Positions 1 to 6,065 of a DNA stretch of 7,516 nucleotides are shown piece after piece (the first letter of the stretch is position 1; each line of letters begins with the position of its first letter). Under the pieces are notes generated by a model, which saw only the letters and a program-made list of their open reading frames with translations, did not search any database and was not told where the DNA came from. A program made the translations under genes and the position numbers. Source of the DNA: Hyphomicrobiaceae bacterium (GTDB taxonomy: Bacteria > Pseudomonadota > Alphaproteobacteria > Rhizobiales > Hyphomicrobiaceae); NCBI GenBank assembly GCA_025359005.1, contig JANYHP010000587.1, forward strand, positions 1 through 7,516. Reading direction: 5' to 3'.

Positions 1-1
1 C

Positions 2-250
2 TATTGCGAAATCTTCCGTCGCGACGTCGCCCCCCGCTACCGGTTTGCGGCCCTCGCCACCCAGGCACCGCTGCGCTTCGTCGATGTGGCCAAGGTCGAT
101 GTCGACAAGCTCGGCCTCGCCGCCCGCCTCGACGTTCTGCCAACCACTGTCCTCATGAAAGACGGCCGCGAAGTCGAACGCATCACTGGCCTGACCGCCG
201 CCGAAACCTACTTCCGCCTGCTCCAGCACATGATCGCCAAGAACGGCTGA
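2..250 (+). CDS. Thioredoxin-fold protein, C-terminal fragment (5' end outside window)
   Basis: The reading frame is open from base 2 and ends in TGA at 248-250, giving 82 residues. They start YCEIFRRDVAPRYR and contain VDVDKLGLAARLDVLPTTV followed by LMKDGREVERITGL. The LPT segment, with Pro47 of the fragment, matches the cis-proline loop of thioredoxins, followed by the usual strand, turn (KDG) and closing helix. The Cys at fragment residue 2 is placed where the second Cys of a CxxC (CxYC) redox motif would sit; the first lies outside the window. Proteins of this shape (thioredoxin-like/SoxW-like) are usually secreted or membrane-anchored thiol-disulfide reductases. Localisation and partner cannot be judged because the N-terminus is missing. 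The fold is fairly certain; the exact subfamily is not. Confidence 0.75.
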   Translation, partial: YCEIFRRDVAPRYRFAALATQAPLRFVDVAKVDVDKLGLAARLDVLPTTVLMKDGREVERITGLTAAETYFRLLQHMIAKNG

Positions 251-519
251 GCCCGAAGATGGCGGGCAGCGCGCCACCCCGAAATCGTCGGAAAACAAGT
301 GACGCACCTCCCGGTCTTCCTCGCTCGCCCGAAGGGTCGCGCCCCACGGCGGTCCGCGGCGTCGCGCACCTCGTCCGTAGCTCAGCTACGGCCTTCGGCG
401 CACTCCTGGCGGGCCCGCTCGCGGGATCGCGATCAGGCGTCATAGAGAATTGTGATTGTGGGTACTAGCCGTCGAACACTGGACATAGGACCGAGCAGTC
501 CCCCCCCGCACGCCCCACA
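251..519. other. Intergenic gap, palindrome-rich, no convincing gene
   Basis: This gap lies between the thioredoxin-fold stop and the convergent stop of the radical SAM gene. Frames that stay open here give Arg/Pro/Ala/Gly-rich translations without family resemblance, so I call no gene. It contains a 17-bp odd palindrome (375-391), GCGGGCCCGC (409-418) and GATCGCGATC (425-434). CGCCCGAAGG (326-335) is nearly complementary to CCTTCGGCG (392-400). From about 440 to 495 the base composition becomes noticeably more A/T-rich. A run of eight C lies at 500-507. No hairpin followed by a T-run is seen for either convergent gene. Confidence 0.6.
326..434. repeat. Candidate interspersed palindromic repeat element
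   Basis: At the core is CCGTAGCT-C-AGCTACGG (375-391), an 8-bp perfect inverted repeat around a single base. It is flanked by near-complementary CGCCCGAAGG (326-335) and CCTTCGGCG (392-400), then by two perfect 10-bp palindromes (409-418 and 425-434). This density of dyad symmetry in noncoding DNA after a gene end resembles intergenic palindromic repeats that occur in many copies in GC-rich proteobacterial genomes. Only one copy is in the window, so repetition is an inference. Alternatives are a structured transcript end or a bidirectional terminator without a U-tract. Confidence 0.4.
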
Positions 520-1572
520 CTACCCCCGCTCTGGATTTCCATGGCGCGCGCCGTCGGGACTGCTGACGTGGCCATCAGCATCCAGATAGTTCGGCAGAAT
601 AGGCACTTTTGCCACGCCGCCGGGGATGTCGAGCACATAGGTCGGCTGCGCCAGGCCCGACAGTCTGCCGCGCAGGGCGCGCATCAGCGCCTGCCCCTCG
701 GCGATCGTCGTACGGAACTGCGCGGTGCCCGGCGCCGCATCCATATGATGCAGATAGTAGGGCCGCACCCGCAACGCCAGCAGCGCTCGCATCAGGTCTG
801 CCAGCGCTTGCGGCGTGTCATTGATGCCGCGCAGCAGCACCGTTTGGCTGAGCAGGATCAACCCCGCGTCCGCCATCCGCCCGATGGCTAGACGTGCCTC
901 CGGCGAGAGTTCGCGCACATGATTGGTGTGAATACCCACATACACCGCCGTCCCGCCTGCGCGCAGGGCGTCAACCAACTCAGCCGTCACGCGTTCGGGC
1001 GCCACCACGGGCACGCGGCTGTGCCAACGCAGAACCTTTACATGAGGGATGGCTGCCAGCGCCCGGCTGATATCCGCAATGCGCCGCGGCGCCAGGATCA
1101 GCGGATCGCCGCCCGTCAAAATAACTTCGAAGATTTCAGGGCGCGCCGCGATGTAGTCGATCGCCGCCGCCAGGGACGCCCCATCCAGCATCTGCGCCCC
1201 GCCCGGCCCCACCATCTCGCGGCGAAAGCAGAAGCGGCAATAGACGGGGCACGCATGCGTCAACTTGAGCAGCACCCGGTCGGGATAGCGGTGAATGAGC
1301 CCCGGCACCTTTTCGTGGCGACTGTCGCCGATAGGGTCGGCGCTCTCGCCGGCTGACGCGACAAGCTCCCGTTCGGTCGGCAGGAACTGACGGCCGATCA
1401 CATCGTCGGGATCGGCCGGGTCGATCAGCGCCGCCATCGCCGGCGTCACCGCGATCGCATAGCGCGCAGCCACCGGTGCGAGAACTGCGGCGGCATCGCC
1501 TGTGATCAGCCCGGCCGCGGCCAGGTCATCGAGTGATTTGAGCGTGCGTGTCTGCGGGCTGAGTTTGGCCAT
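520..1572 (-). CDS. epmB: Lysine 2,3-aminomutase-like radical SAM protein (EpmB/KamA family)
   Basis: A radical SAM, PLP-dependent aminomutase of about 350 residues. The iron-sulfur motif is CPVYCRFC (Cys 108, 112, 115), preceded by LLKLTHA. GGDPL (154-158) fits the SAM-binding GGD motif. HTNHVREL and YYLHHMD...GTAQFR are family blocks. The PLP lysine of the family corresponds to Lys322 in DIPGGVAK. Asp278 and Asp315 match the two substrate-amino-binding aspartates of lysine 2,3-aminomutase, and Arg117 matches its carboxylate-binding arginine. The length fits the short EpmB-like class rather than the longer catabolic KamA. In bacteria that have the pathway, EpmB makes (R)-beta-lysine, which EpmA attaches to elongation factor P. 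No epmA or efp gene is in the window, so the symbol rests on homology. I chose ATG at 1572; a TTG at 1608 adds 12 Arg-rich residues unlike the family. It is the last gene of a minus-strand run, 64 bases after a small ORF. Confidence 0.85.
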   Translation of the reverse strand: MAKLSPQTRTLKSLDDLAAAGLITGDAAAVLAPVAARYAIAVTPAMAALIDPADPDDVIGRQFLPTERELVASAGESADPIGDSRHEKVPGLIHRYPDRVLLKLTHACPVYCRFCFRREMVGPGGAQMLDGASLAAAIDYIAARPEIFEVILTGGDPLILAPRRIADISRALAAIPHVKVLRWHSRVPVVAPERVTAELVDALRAGGTAVYVGIHTNHVRELSPEARLAIGRMADAGLILLSQTVLLRGINDTPQALADLMRALLALRVRPYYLHHMDAAPGTAQFRTTIAEGQALMRALRGRLSGLAQPTYVLDIPGGVAKVPILPNYLDADGHVSSPDGARHGNPERG

Positions 1573-1636
1573 GACCGGCCATTTAGGGTCGCGGCCCCGA
1601 CGACGCAACTGTGAATGCGCTTTGGCGGATACCGGC

Positions 1637-1858
1637 CTACCGCATGCCCGGGCGGTTGCGTTGATAGACCTGCATCAGTGCAAGCTGCAACGCGTGGGGC
1701 GGATCTTCCCGCATCGCCAGTGCCATGCGCGCCGCCACCATTTCGTGCGCGACGTCCCGCACCGACCCACGGTTGCCCGCATGCGGCCGGATCACGCTGA
1801 GCACGCCGCTCATGGGGTCAAGCGCGTGGCGGCTGCGTTTCTGGGCCGGGCGGATCAT
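1637..1858 (-). CDS. Small uncharacterised protein, 73 residues
   Basis: I do not recognise a family. The start chosen is ATG at 1858, preceded by GGAG nine bases upstream; an ATG at 1873 would add five residues but has no Shine-Dalgarno. Roughly five of six codons end in G or C, the pattern expected of a real gene in this genome. The product starts MIRPAQKRSRHALDP, is basic at the N-terminus, and has a likely amphipathic helix around residues 33-62 (VRDVAHEMVAARMALAM, then ALQLALMQVYQR). It has no signal peptide, no transmembrane segment and no cysteine, so a soluble cytoplasmic, possibly helical regulatory or adaptor protein is conceivable; that is inference. It lies between abrB-like and epmB-like genes on the same strand, 64 bases before epmB, and could be co-transcribed with it. 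Confidence 0.6.
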   Translation of the reverse strand: MIRPAQKRSRHALDPMSGVLSVIRPHAGNRGSVRDVAHEMVAARMALAMREDPPHALQLALMQVYQRNRPGMR

Positions 1859-1902
1859 CGTGGCTTGCTCCATCGGGTGGCCGTCTGCGCGGCCCGTCGA
1901 TC

Positions 1903-1935
1903 GTTATGACCCTGCATGTGCAAGAGGCGTGCAAG
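1903..1935 (-). promoter_or_regulatory. Candidate promoter with tandem 7-bp activator repeat
   Basis: Read on the minus strand, CTTGCAC occurs twice (1935-1929 and 1924-1918) separated by four bases, an exact 11-bp period. Nine bases further is CATAAC (1908-1903), a 4/6 match to the sigma70 -10 box. Two 7-bp direct repeats at one helical turn, lying where a -35 would be, is the layout bound by OmpR/PhoB-type response regulators. The sequence is not the classical Pho box, so no regulator is named. Transcription would start about 40 bases before the 73-residue ORF and could continue into epmB. Confidence 0.4.
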
Positions 1936-2021
1936 CCTGAGAATGCCGGTCGGCTCGGTCACGGGAAAGTGCCGCTGTCCCGAAATGGCACGCGACCCGC
2001 AGCGCCGGCGTTCCGCAATGA

Positions 2022-3086
2022 TCACAGCCGAAAGCGCGTCATCAGCTGCGCCGCAATCATCACCAGCGCCAACCGGGTAAGGTGATGCAGGGCCACGAAT
2101 GCCACGTCGAGGTGCAGCGCAAACGCCAGAATGTTGATCTCTGCCTGCCCACCGGGCGCGAACCCCATGACCGTCAGCATGGGCGACAGCCCGCTGATAC
2201 GCGCAACCAGCCCGGCATAAAGCGGCGTCAGCACCAGCAGCAACACCGCAAAAAACAGCCCCGCCGCCACTGTCGTGCGGAATTCGAGCCACGTCAGGCC
2301 GCGAAACTGCGCGCCCAGCACGATCCCGAGCAGGATCTGCGTCGGCGTCATGATCTCGAACGGCACCTTGGCCGTCGTCAGCCCCAGCGCATGCACGATA
2401 CCCGACAGCACCATGGGTCCGACGATGGCCGCCCCGGCAAGGCCCAAACGCCGCGCCACCCATACCCCCGCAACCCCAAGGATCAAAAGTTCCAGCGCCG
2501 GCCCGAGCGTCAGGTCGGCAACGTGGCTCGAGGCGGCGAACGCCTGGCGGCCGGCGGCAAGCCCGTCATGCCATTGCAGATAGAACGGCAGCGCAAACAC
2601 CACGAGAATATTCCGCGCCAGCTGGATCAGTGTGACAGCGCGCGCGTTCGCCCCCATTTCGTCGGCCAGCAGCACCATGTCGCTCATGCCGCCAGGCACG
2701 GCGGCAAAAAAGGCCGTTGCCGGATCGTAGATCGCACGGCGGGTGAAGAACACGTAGCCGATGCCAACGATCAGGGCGAGCCATGGCACCAGGAACAGCA
2801 GGCTGATCACGATTGGCGCACCGCGATCCAGCAGCGCCGGCGTGAAGGCCCCGCCGATGGCCACCCCGAGGATGGCGCGCAGCAGCGTCCCAATCCGCTT
2901 GGGCGGCGCGAATGGCACATCGACAATGGCCGCCACCATCGTCGCCGTCAGCGCGCCCAGAAACCACGGCAACGGCAGCGACAACCCGACGAACACGCCC
3001 GCCCCGGCACATCCGATCGCCAGGCACAAAGCGATGCGCGCGACGGCCCCTATCCGGTCACCCGGCTCTCTCGCGGTTTTTGTCAT
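2022..3086 (-). CDS. AbrB-family membrane protein (PF05145), putative transporter
   Basis: A polytopic inner-membrane protein of about 354 residues, composed almost wholly of hydrophobic segments. It has the duplicated architecture of the Gram-negative AbrB family (once labelled putative ammonia monooxygenase, and unrelated to the Bacillus DNA-binding AbrB). Each half carries its signature: LPWFLGAL near residue 39 and DPATAFFAAVPGGMSDM (122-137) in the first, and FAPGGQAEI (309-317) in the second. Segments such as NILVVFALPFYLQW and AAIVGPMVLSGIVHALGL are typical. The substrate is unknown; family members are described only as putative transporters or regulators. I chose ATG at 3086. An upstream ATG at 3182 would add 32 residues rich in Arg, Trp and Cys that do not look like the family, and it also lacks a Shine-Dalgarno. 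The gene is divergent from asmA across 3087-3418. Confidence 0.88.
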   Translation of the reverse strand: MTKTAREPGDRIGAVARIALCLAIGCAGAGVFVGLSLPLPWFLGALTATMVAAIVDVPFAPPKRIGTLLRAILGVAIGGAFTPALLDRGAPIVISLLFLVPWLALIVGIGYVFFTRRAIYDPATAFFAAVPGGMSDMVLLADEMGANARAVTLIQLARNILVVFALPFYLQWHDGLAAGRQAFAASSHVADLTLGPALELLILGVAGVWVARRLGLAGAAIVGPMVLSGIVHALGLTTAKVPFEIMTPTQILLGIVLGAQFRGLTWLEFRTTVAAGLFFAVLLLVLTPLYAGLVARISGLSPMLTVMGFAPGGQAEINILAFALHLDVAFVALHHLTRLALVMIAAQLMTRFRL

Positions 3087-3238
3087 GCGCCGCCTGTTGT
3101 CCCCATCCCAGTGCTCGCAACCCCGCCATCTATTCGCCCCGCAACGCAAGCGCTCGTCAGGAAAGGCGAAAACCGTCATCAAAGCGGCCCAATCCTAAGC
3201 CTCTGGTGATGCACCCGGTGGGGCAATCTGCAGCGCCC

Positions 3239-3260
3239 GCAACCAACACGGCTGGGTTGC
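3239..3260. promoter_or_regulatory. Inverted repeat, candidate operator over the asmA -35
   Basis: GCAACC (3239-3244) and GGTTGC (3255-3260) are perfect complements separated by 10 bases. The right arm overlaps the -35-like TTGCAA (3257-3262), the position where a repressor would block RNA polymerase. No regulator is identified. Arms of only six bases in GC-rich DNA could be chance. Confidence 0.3.
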
Positions 3261-3287
3261 AAGACTAGGCCAAAGGTGAGTTATAGT
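3257..3287 (+). promoter_or_regulatory. Candidate sigma70-type promoter for asmA
   Basis: TTGCAA (3257-3262) serves as -35, with TTATAG (3281-3286, spacer 18) or TATAGT (3282-3287, spacer 19) as -10. The stretch is more A/T-rich than its surroundings. It would give a leader of about 125 bases to the ATG at 3419, covering the tandem repeats. Spacing is slightly longer than the optimum of 17, so this is a prediction only. Confidence 0.35.
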
Positions 3288-3381
3288 CCGCTGCAAAATT
3301 CCCCTCATCGCCCCGGTTTGCGCACTGATGGTTGTCCGATGCCCCCGCCCATGCGTCACCGGTTGGTCCAGCACTTCAGTG

Positions 3382-3416
3382 CCCGTGTGCTCCCCGGTGT
3401 GCTCCCCCGTGTGCTC
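3382..3416 (+). repeat. Three tandem ~12-bp repeats just before the asmA start
   Basis: The units are CCCGTGTGCTC (3382-3392), CCCGGTGTGCTC (3393-3404) and CCCCGTGTGCTC (3405-3416). They end two bases before the ATG at 3419, exactly where a Shine-Dalgarno should be, yet they are pyrimidine-rich and contain none. If translated from the alternative TTG at 3332 they would give a periodic cysteine-proline run (CPCAPRCAPPCAL), unusual for a cytoplasmic tail. Such arrays can change copy number by slippage. Confidence 0.6.
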
Positions 3417-3418
3417 TC

Positions 3419-5884
3419 ATGACTGAACGCCGCCCGCCCTCTCTCGGCACCTACCGCCCACAAGCCGACGATGTGCACACGGACCGCCGACCGAAAACCA
3501 GCGCCAGCCAGCGTCCGCCGCAGGCCCCCGAGCCGGCGTCGCAGGAGTTCAATCAGCCCCAGCGCCCGGCGCCCCCGCCACCGGGTGCGGACGATCACCT
3601 GCCGCGCATCATCACCACCCGCGTCCGCAACGACGCCCAAGAAAGCACCCCGGCGCGCGATCGCACGGGCCGGCGCCGTCCACCGCCGCCACCCAGACGC
3701 GATGGCATCAGTGGCCTGCGCATCGTGACCTATACGCTGCTTGGCGTCGTGGCGTTCGTGGCCGCTGGCGCCGCCGCTGCCTTTGTGTTCCTGCCCACCG
3801 AGGCGATCCGCGCCCGGGTCGCGGCCGAAGTGAAGGCGCGCACCGGTCGCGATCTCATCATTGCCGGCCGGCCCGGCGTCACGCTGTGGCCGCGGCCATC
3901 CATCTCGCTGCAAGACGTGACGCTGTCGGCGCCGGCGGCGATGGGCGGTGCACCCCTGATCAAGGCGGCGGAGATCGAAGTGGCAGTCAACCTGCTGCCG
4001 CTGCTGCTGCACGATGTCACCATCGATCGGCTGATCTTGCGCAAGCCCGTCATCGACCTGACGATCGACGCGCAAGGGCGACGCAGCTGGGATTTCGCCG
4101 ACGCGAGCGTCGCGCCGAGCCCTGTGCGTCTCGCCCAGGCAAACCCGCAAAACTTGCCCCAAACTTTGCCCAAAGAGCTGCAGGACTTCGTCAAGGGCTC
4201 GACGGATACGCCGCAGCCGGGTGAGCGCCCGCTGGCATCATCCCTGCCGCCGGGCCGCGCGCGGATCAGCGACGTAACGCTCGCCAACGTCGGCATCGTC
4301 GACGGCACCGTCCACTATCGCGACGTGCGCTCAGCCGTCGATGAAACAATCAGCGGCCTCAATGCCACCCTCTCGCTGGCCAACATCGCGAGCCCGCTCG
4401 AGGTCAAGGGAACGCTGGTCTGGCGCCAGGAGCCCGTTGCAGTGACGGCGCAGCTGTCGCCGTTTCGTGCGCTCATCGATGGCCGGCCCGTGCAAGCCCA
4501 GATCAAGGCCGACGGCGCGCTGCTGTCGTTCACCTTCGACGGCGCCGCCGCCCCCGGCACCGACTTCGACATCGACGGCCGCGTCACCGCCAGATCCAAC
4601 GACGTCGATCGCCTCACCCGCTGGGCCATGAAAACCCCGCAGGCGGCCTTCACCGGCGTCTTGTCACTCGACGGCAAGCTCAAGCAATCCGCCCAGTTGA
4701 CCGCCCTGACGGACGCGCGGCTGTCCTTGGGACCGACCACCGCCACCGGCACCCTCAGCCTCGACACGCATGGCGCACGCCCCTACCTCAAGGGCGCGTT
4801 GCAGTTGGCCGGCCTCGACCTTGCCACCCTGCGCCTGCTGGCGGACGCCGGTGCCGTAGTACCCGCCACCCCACAGGCACCACAGACGCCTGCCGCCCCC
4901 CAGTCGATCGAAGACCTGCTCAAGAACACCACCGAGACGCCGGCCGCAACGCAGCCAGCCAAACCACCCAAGCCGCAGGTCCGCGGTTACACCCGCCGCG
5001 ACGGCTGGAGCGACGAACCGCTCGACCTTGCCATGCTCGGCCTCGCCGACGCCGACGTGCGCCTCGGCTTCGACAAGGTCGTCTGGACTGACCTTGCCAC
5101 CGGCCCCGGCCAGATCACGCTCGCCTTGAAAGCCAAGCAAGCCAAGATCACCCTCGACGACGTGCAGCTCTACGGTGGCCGCGCCCGCGGCATCATCACC
5201 GTGGACGGCGCCGCCGCCGAGCCGACCATCGGCAGCAACTTCATCGCCGAAGGCGTGTCCGCGTTGCCGATGCTGAAAGCCCTGTCGGACTTCGATTGGA
5301 TCTCCGGCCGCGCCCGCATTGCGGTGGCCGTCGCCGGTCGCGGCACAACGGAACGCCAGTTGATCGCCACCTTGAACGGCAAGGCCGATATGGCCGTCAC
5401 CGACGGCGCCCTGCTGGGCTTCAATTTCGGCGGCCTGCTCAAGGGCCTGGGCCAGGGCCGCATTCCGACGCTCGATCGCCAACCCAACGAGAAAACCGAC
5501 TTCAGCGAGTTCGCGGCCTCGGCCGTCATCGCCAACGGCATCGTACGCAACGACGACCTGCGCCTGAAAAGTCCCCAACTGACCGCCACGGGCTCAGGCA
5601 CCGTCGACCTGCCCGCCCGCACCATGGACTACGTGCTCAAACCCAAGCTCCAGCCCGGCCTCGAAGTGCCGCTCAAGCTGACCGGCTCGCTCGACAAGCC
5701 CACTGTCACCCCCGACGTCGGCGGACTTATCCGCGATCCCGGTGCCGCCGTGCAGGCCGTCCAAGACCTCGCCAAGACACCCGCGGGACGCGAAGTCCAG
5801 GATACCGTCAAAGGCCTGCTGAACGGTGATCCCAACGCCCGCGCCAAGGCCAAAGGCTTTCTGGATCAGTTGCTGAAGAACTGA
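3419..5884 (+). CDS. asmA: AsmA family protein, inner-membrane anchored
   Basis: A large AsmA/AsmA-like protein of 821 residues from ATG 3419. Residues 1-95 form a Pro/Arg-rich, probably disordered cytoplasmic tail with runs such as RRRPPPPPRR. One membrane segment follows (about 101-125, IVTYTLLGVVAFVAAGAAAA), then a long periplasmic part. The AsmA N-terminal region is clear: ARTGRDLIIAGRPGV, LWPRPSISLQDVTLSAP, a ...LLPLLLHDVTIDRLILRKP block and GRRSWDF. A Pro/Ala/Thr linker (about 482-520) precedes GWSDEPLDL and the C-terminal AsmA domain, with GFNFGGLLKGLGQG, TDFSEF...NGIVRNDDLRL and GSGTVDLPARTMDYVLKPKL. The family is tied to outer-membrane assembly, LPS levels and, more recently, phospholipid transport between membranes. 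The specific paralogue role is unknown. A TTG at 3332 could add 29 residues, but no Shine-Dalgarno supports it, nor one at 3419. Transcribed alone; bcsS follows after 181 bases. Confidence 0.9.
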   Translation: MTERRPPSLGTYRPQADDVHTDRRPKTSASQRPPQAPEPASQEFNQPQRPAPPPPGADDHLPRIITTRVRNDAQESTPARDRTGRRRPPPPPRRDGISGLRIVTYTLLGVVAFVAAGAAAAFVFLPTEAIRARVAAEVKARTGRDLIIAGRPGVTLWPRPSISLQDVTLSAPAAMGGAPLIKAAEIEVAVNLLPLLLHDVTIDRLILRKPVIDLTIDAQGRRSWDFADASVAPSPVRLAQANPQNLPQTLPKELQDFVKGSTDTPQPGERPLASSLPPGRARISDVTLANVGIVDGTVHYRDVRSAVDETISGLNATLSLANIASPLEVKGTLVWRQEPVAVTAQLSPFRALIDGRPVQAQIKADGALLSFTFDGAAAPGTDFDIDGRVTARSNDVDRLTRWAMKTPQAAFTGVLSLDGKLKQSAQLTALTDARLSLGPTTATGTLSLDTHGARPYLKGALQLAGLDLATLRLLADAGAVVPATPQAPQTPAAPQSIEDLLKNTTETPAATQPAKPPKPQVRGYTRRDGWSDEPLDLAMLGLADADVRLGFDKVVWTDLATGPGQITLALKAKQAKITLDDVQLYGGRARGIITVDGAAAEPTIGSNFIAEGVSALPMLKALSDFDWISGRARIAVAVAGRGTTERQLIATLNGKADMAVTDGALLGFNFGGLLKGLGQGRIPTLDRQPNEKTDFSEFAASAVIANGIVRNDDLRLKSPQLTATGSGTVDLPARTMDYVLKPKLQPGLEVPLKLTGSLDKPTVTPDVGGLIRDPGAAVQAVQDLAKTPAGREVQDTVKGLLNGDPNARAKAKGFLDQLLKN

Positions 5885-5921
5885 GCACACCCTCGGCTGT
5901 GCAATAAACCACCTCTCGGGG

Positions 5922-5950
5922 TTGTAAAAGTTACTGCAACCAAAGATTAT
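5922..5950 (+). promoter_or_regulatory. Candidate sigma70-type promoter for bcsS
   Basis: TTGTAA (5922-5927) and GATTAT (5945-5950) each match four of six consensus bases and are spaced by the optimal 17. They lie in the most A/T-rich part of the gap after asmA. The leader to the bcsS ATG would be about 110 bases and would carry all of the inverted repeats at 5959-6035. Confidence 0.35.
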
Positions 5951-5964
5951 TTTGCTTCTGGTTG
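5937..5964. promoter_or_regulatory. Stem-loop or operator CAACCA...TGGTTG
   Basis: CAACCA-AAG (5937-5945) pairs with CTT-C-TGGTTG (5955-5964), giving a nine-pair stem with one bulged C and a nine-base A/T-rich loop. It overlaps the -10 of the predicted promoter, which favours an operator reading. It could also act as a weak transcription end for asmA, although no U-tract follows. Confidence 0.35.
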
Positions 5965-5969
5965 TTGCG

Positions 5970-5997
5970 TTGCGCACCGCAACCAATTCGTGCGCAA
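5970..5997. promoter_or_regulatory. Perfect 8-bp inverted repeat, candidate operator
   Basis: TTGCGCAC (5970-5977) and GTGCGCAA (5990-5997) are exact complements separated by 12 bases. The 20-base centre-to-centre distance is about two helical turns, suited to a dimeric regulator bound on one face of the helix. It sits about 70 bases before bcsS. The spacer carries CGCAACCA (5978-5985), a second copy of the motif in the neighbouring repeat. No known regulator site is recognised. Confidence 0.5.
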
Positions 5998-6016
5998 TCC
6001 CCGCGTGTGACTGAGG

Positions 6017-6035
6017 GCAGGCTCGGGTAGCCTGC
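6017..6035 (+). terminator. GC-rich hairpin between asmA and bcsS (terminator-like or leader hairpin)
   Basis: GCAGGCT (6017-6023) and AGCCTGC (6029-6035) form a perfect seven-pair stem with a five-base loop CGGGT, followed by TTCTGT instead of a real U-tract. It ends 30 bases before the bcsS ATG. It may be a weak terminator for asmA read-through or a structure in the bcsS leader; position favours the latter. Confidence 0.4.
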
Positions 6036-6065
6036 TTCTGTAAGTGCGTTTGTGCGGGGGCGTCG

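Larger units (their letters stand above)
3087..3418. other. Divergent control region between abrB-like and asmA genes
   Basis: About 330 bases separate the two preferred start codons. It holds a sigma70-like promoter candidate toward asmA (3257-3287), an inverted repeat GCAACC...GGTTGC (3239-3260) overlapping its -35, a small odd palindrome CACC-C-GGTG (3212-3220), and three tandem 12-bp repeats (3382-3416). Further GCAAC motifs lie at 3117-3122 and 3141-3145. On the minus strand I find no clear -10/-35 pair for the abrB-like gene. Both genes could start earlier within this region (3182 on minus, 3332 on plus), but those extensions look unlike their families. Confidence 0.5.

Noticed and set aside
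375..391. tRNA-like GTAGCTCAGC segment resembling a D-arm
   Set aside because: No acceptor stem, anticodon stem or T-arm can be arranged around it; the match comes from the palindrome itself.
183..443. 86-codon minus-strand open frame over the palindromic gap
   Set aside because: It overlaps the thioredoxin-fold gene, has Arg/Pro/Gly-rich composition typical of GC-rich noncoding frames, and spans the palindromes.
452..470. TTGTGA...TACTAG as a plus-strand promoter in the left gap
   Set aside because: Spacing is too short for a -35/-10 pair and the only gene ahead is on the opposite strand.
1573..1608. TTG start extending the EpmB-like protein by 12 residues
   Set aside because: The extension MRRRGRDPKWPV does not resemble the family, and ATG at 1572 gives the expected length.
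3087..3182. N-terminal extension of the AbrB-like protein from ATG 3182
   Set aside because: Hydrophilic Trp/Arg/Cys-rich sequence unlike the family, and no ribosome-binding site.
2082..3209. 375-codon plus-strand open frame opposite the AbrB-like gene
   Set aside because: Composed mainly of Arg, Gln, His and Pro, a mirror of hydrophobic codons on the other strand; no family resemblance.
4664..5578. 304-codon minus-strand open frame inside asmA
   Set aside because: Gly/Ala/Val/Glu-rich antisense shadow of a high-GC gene; the AsmA frame is clearly the real one.
5885..5902. GCACA...TGTGC hairpin just after the asmA stop as terminator
   Set aside because: Only five pairs with an eight-base loop and no U-tract; too weak to call.
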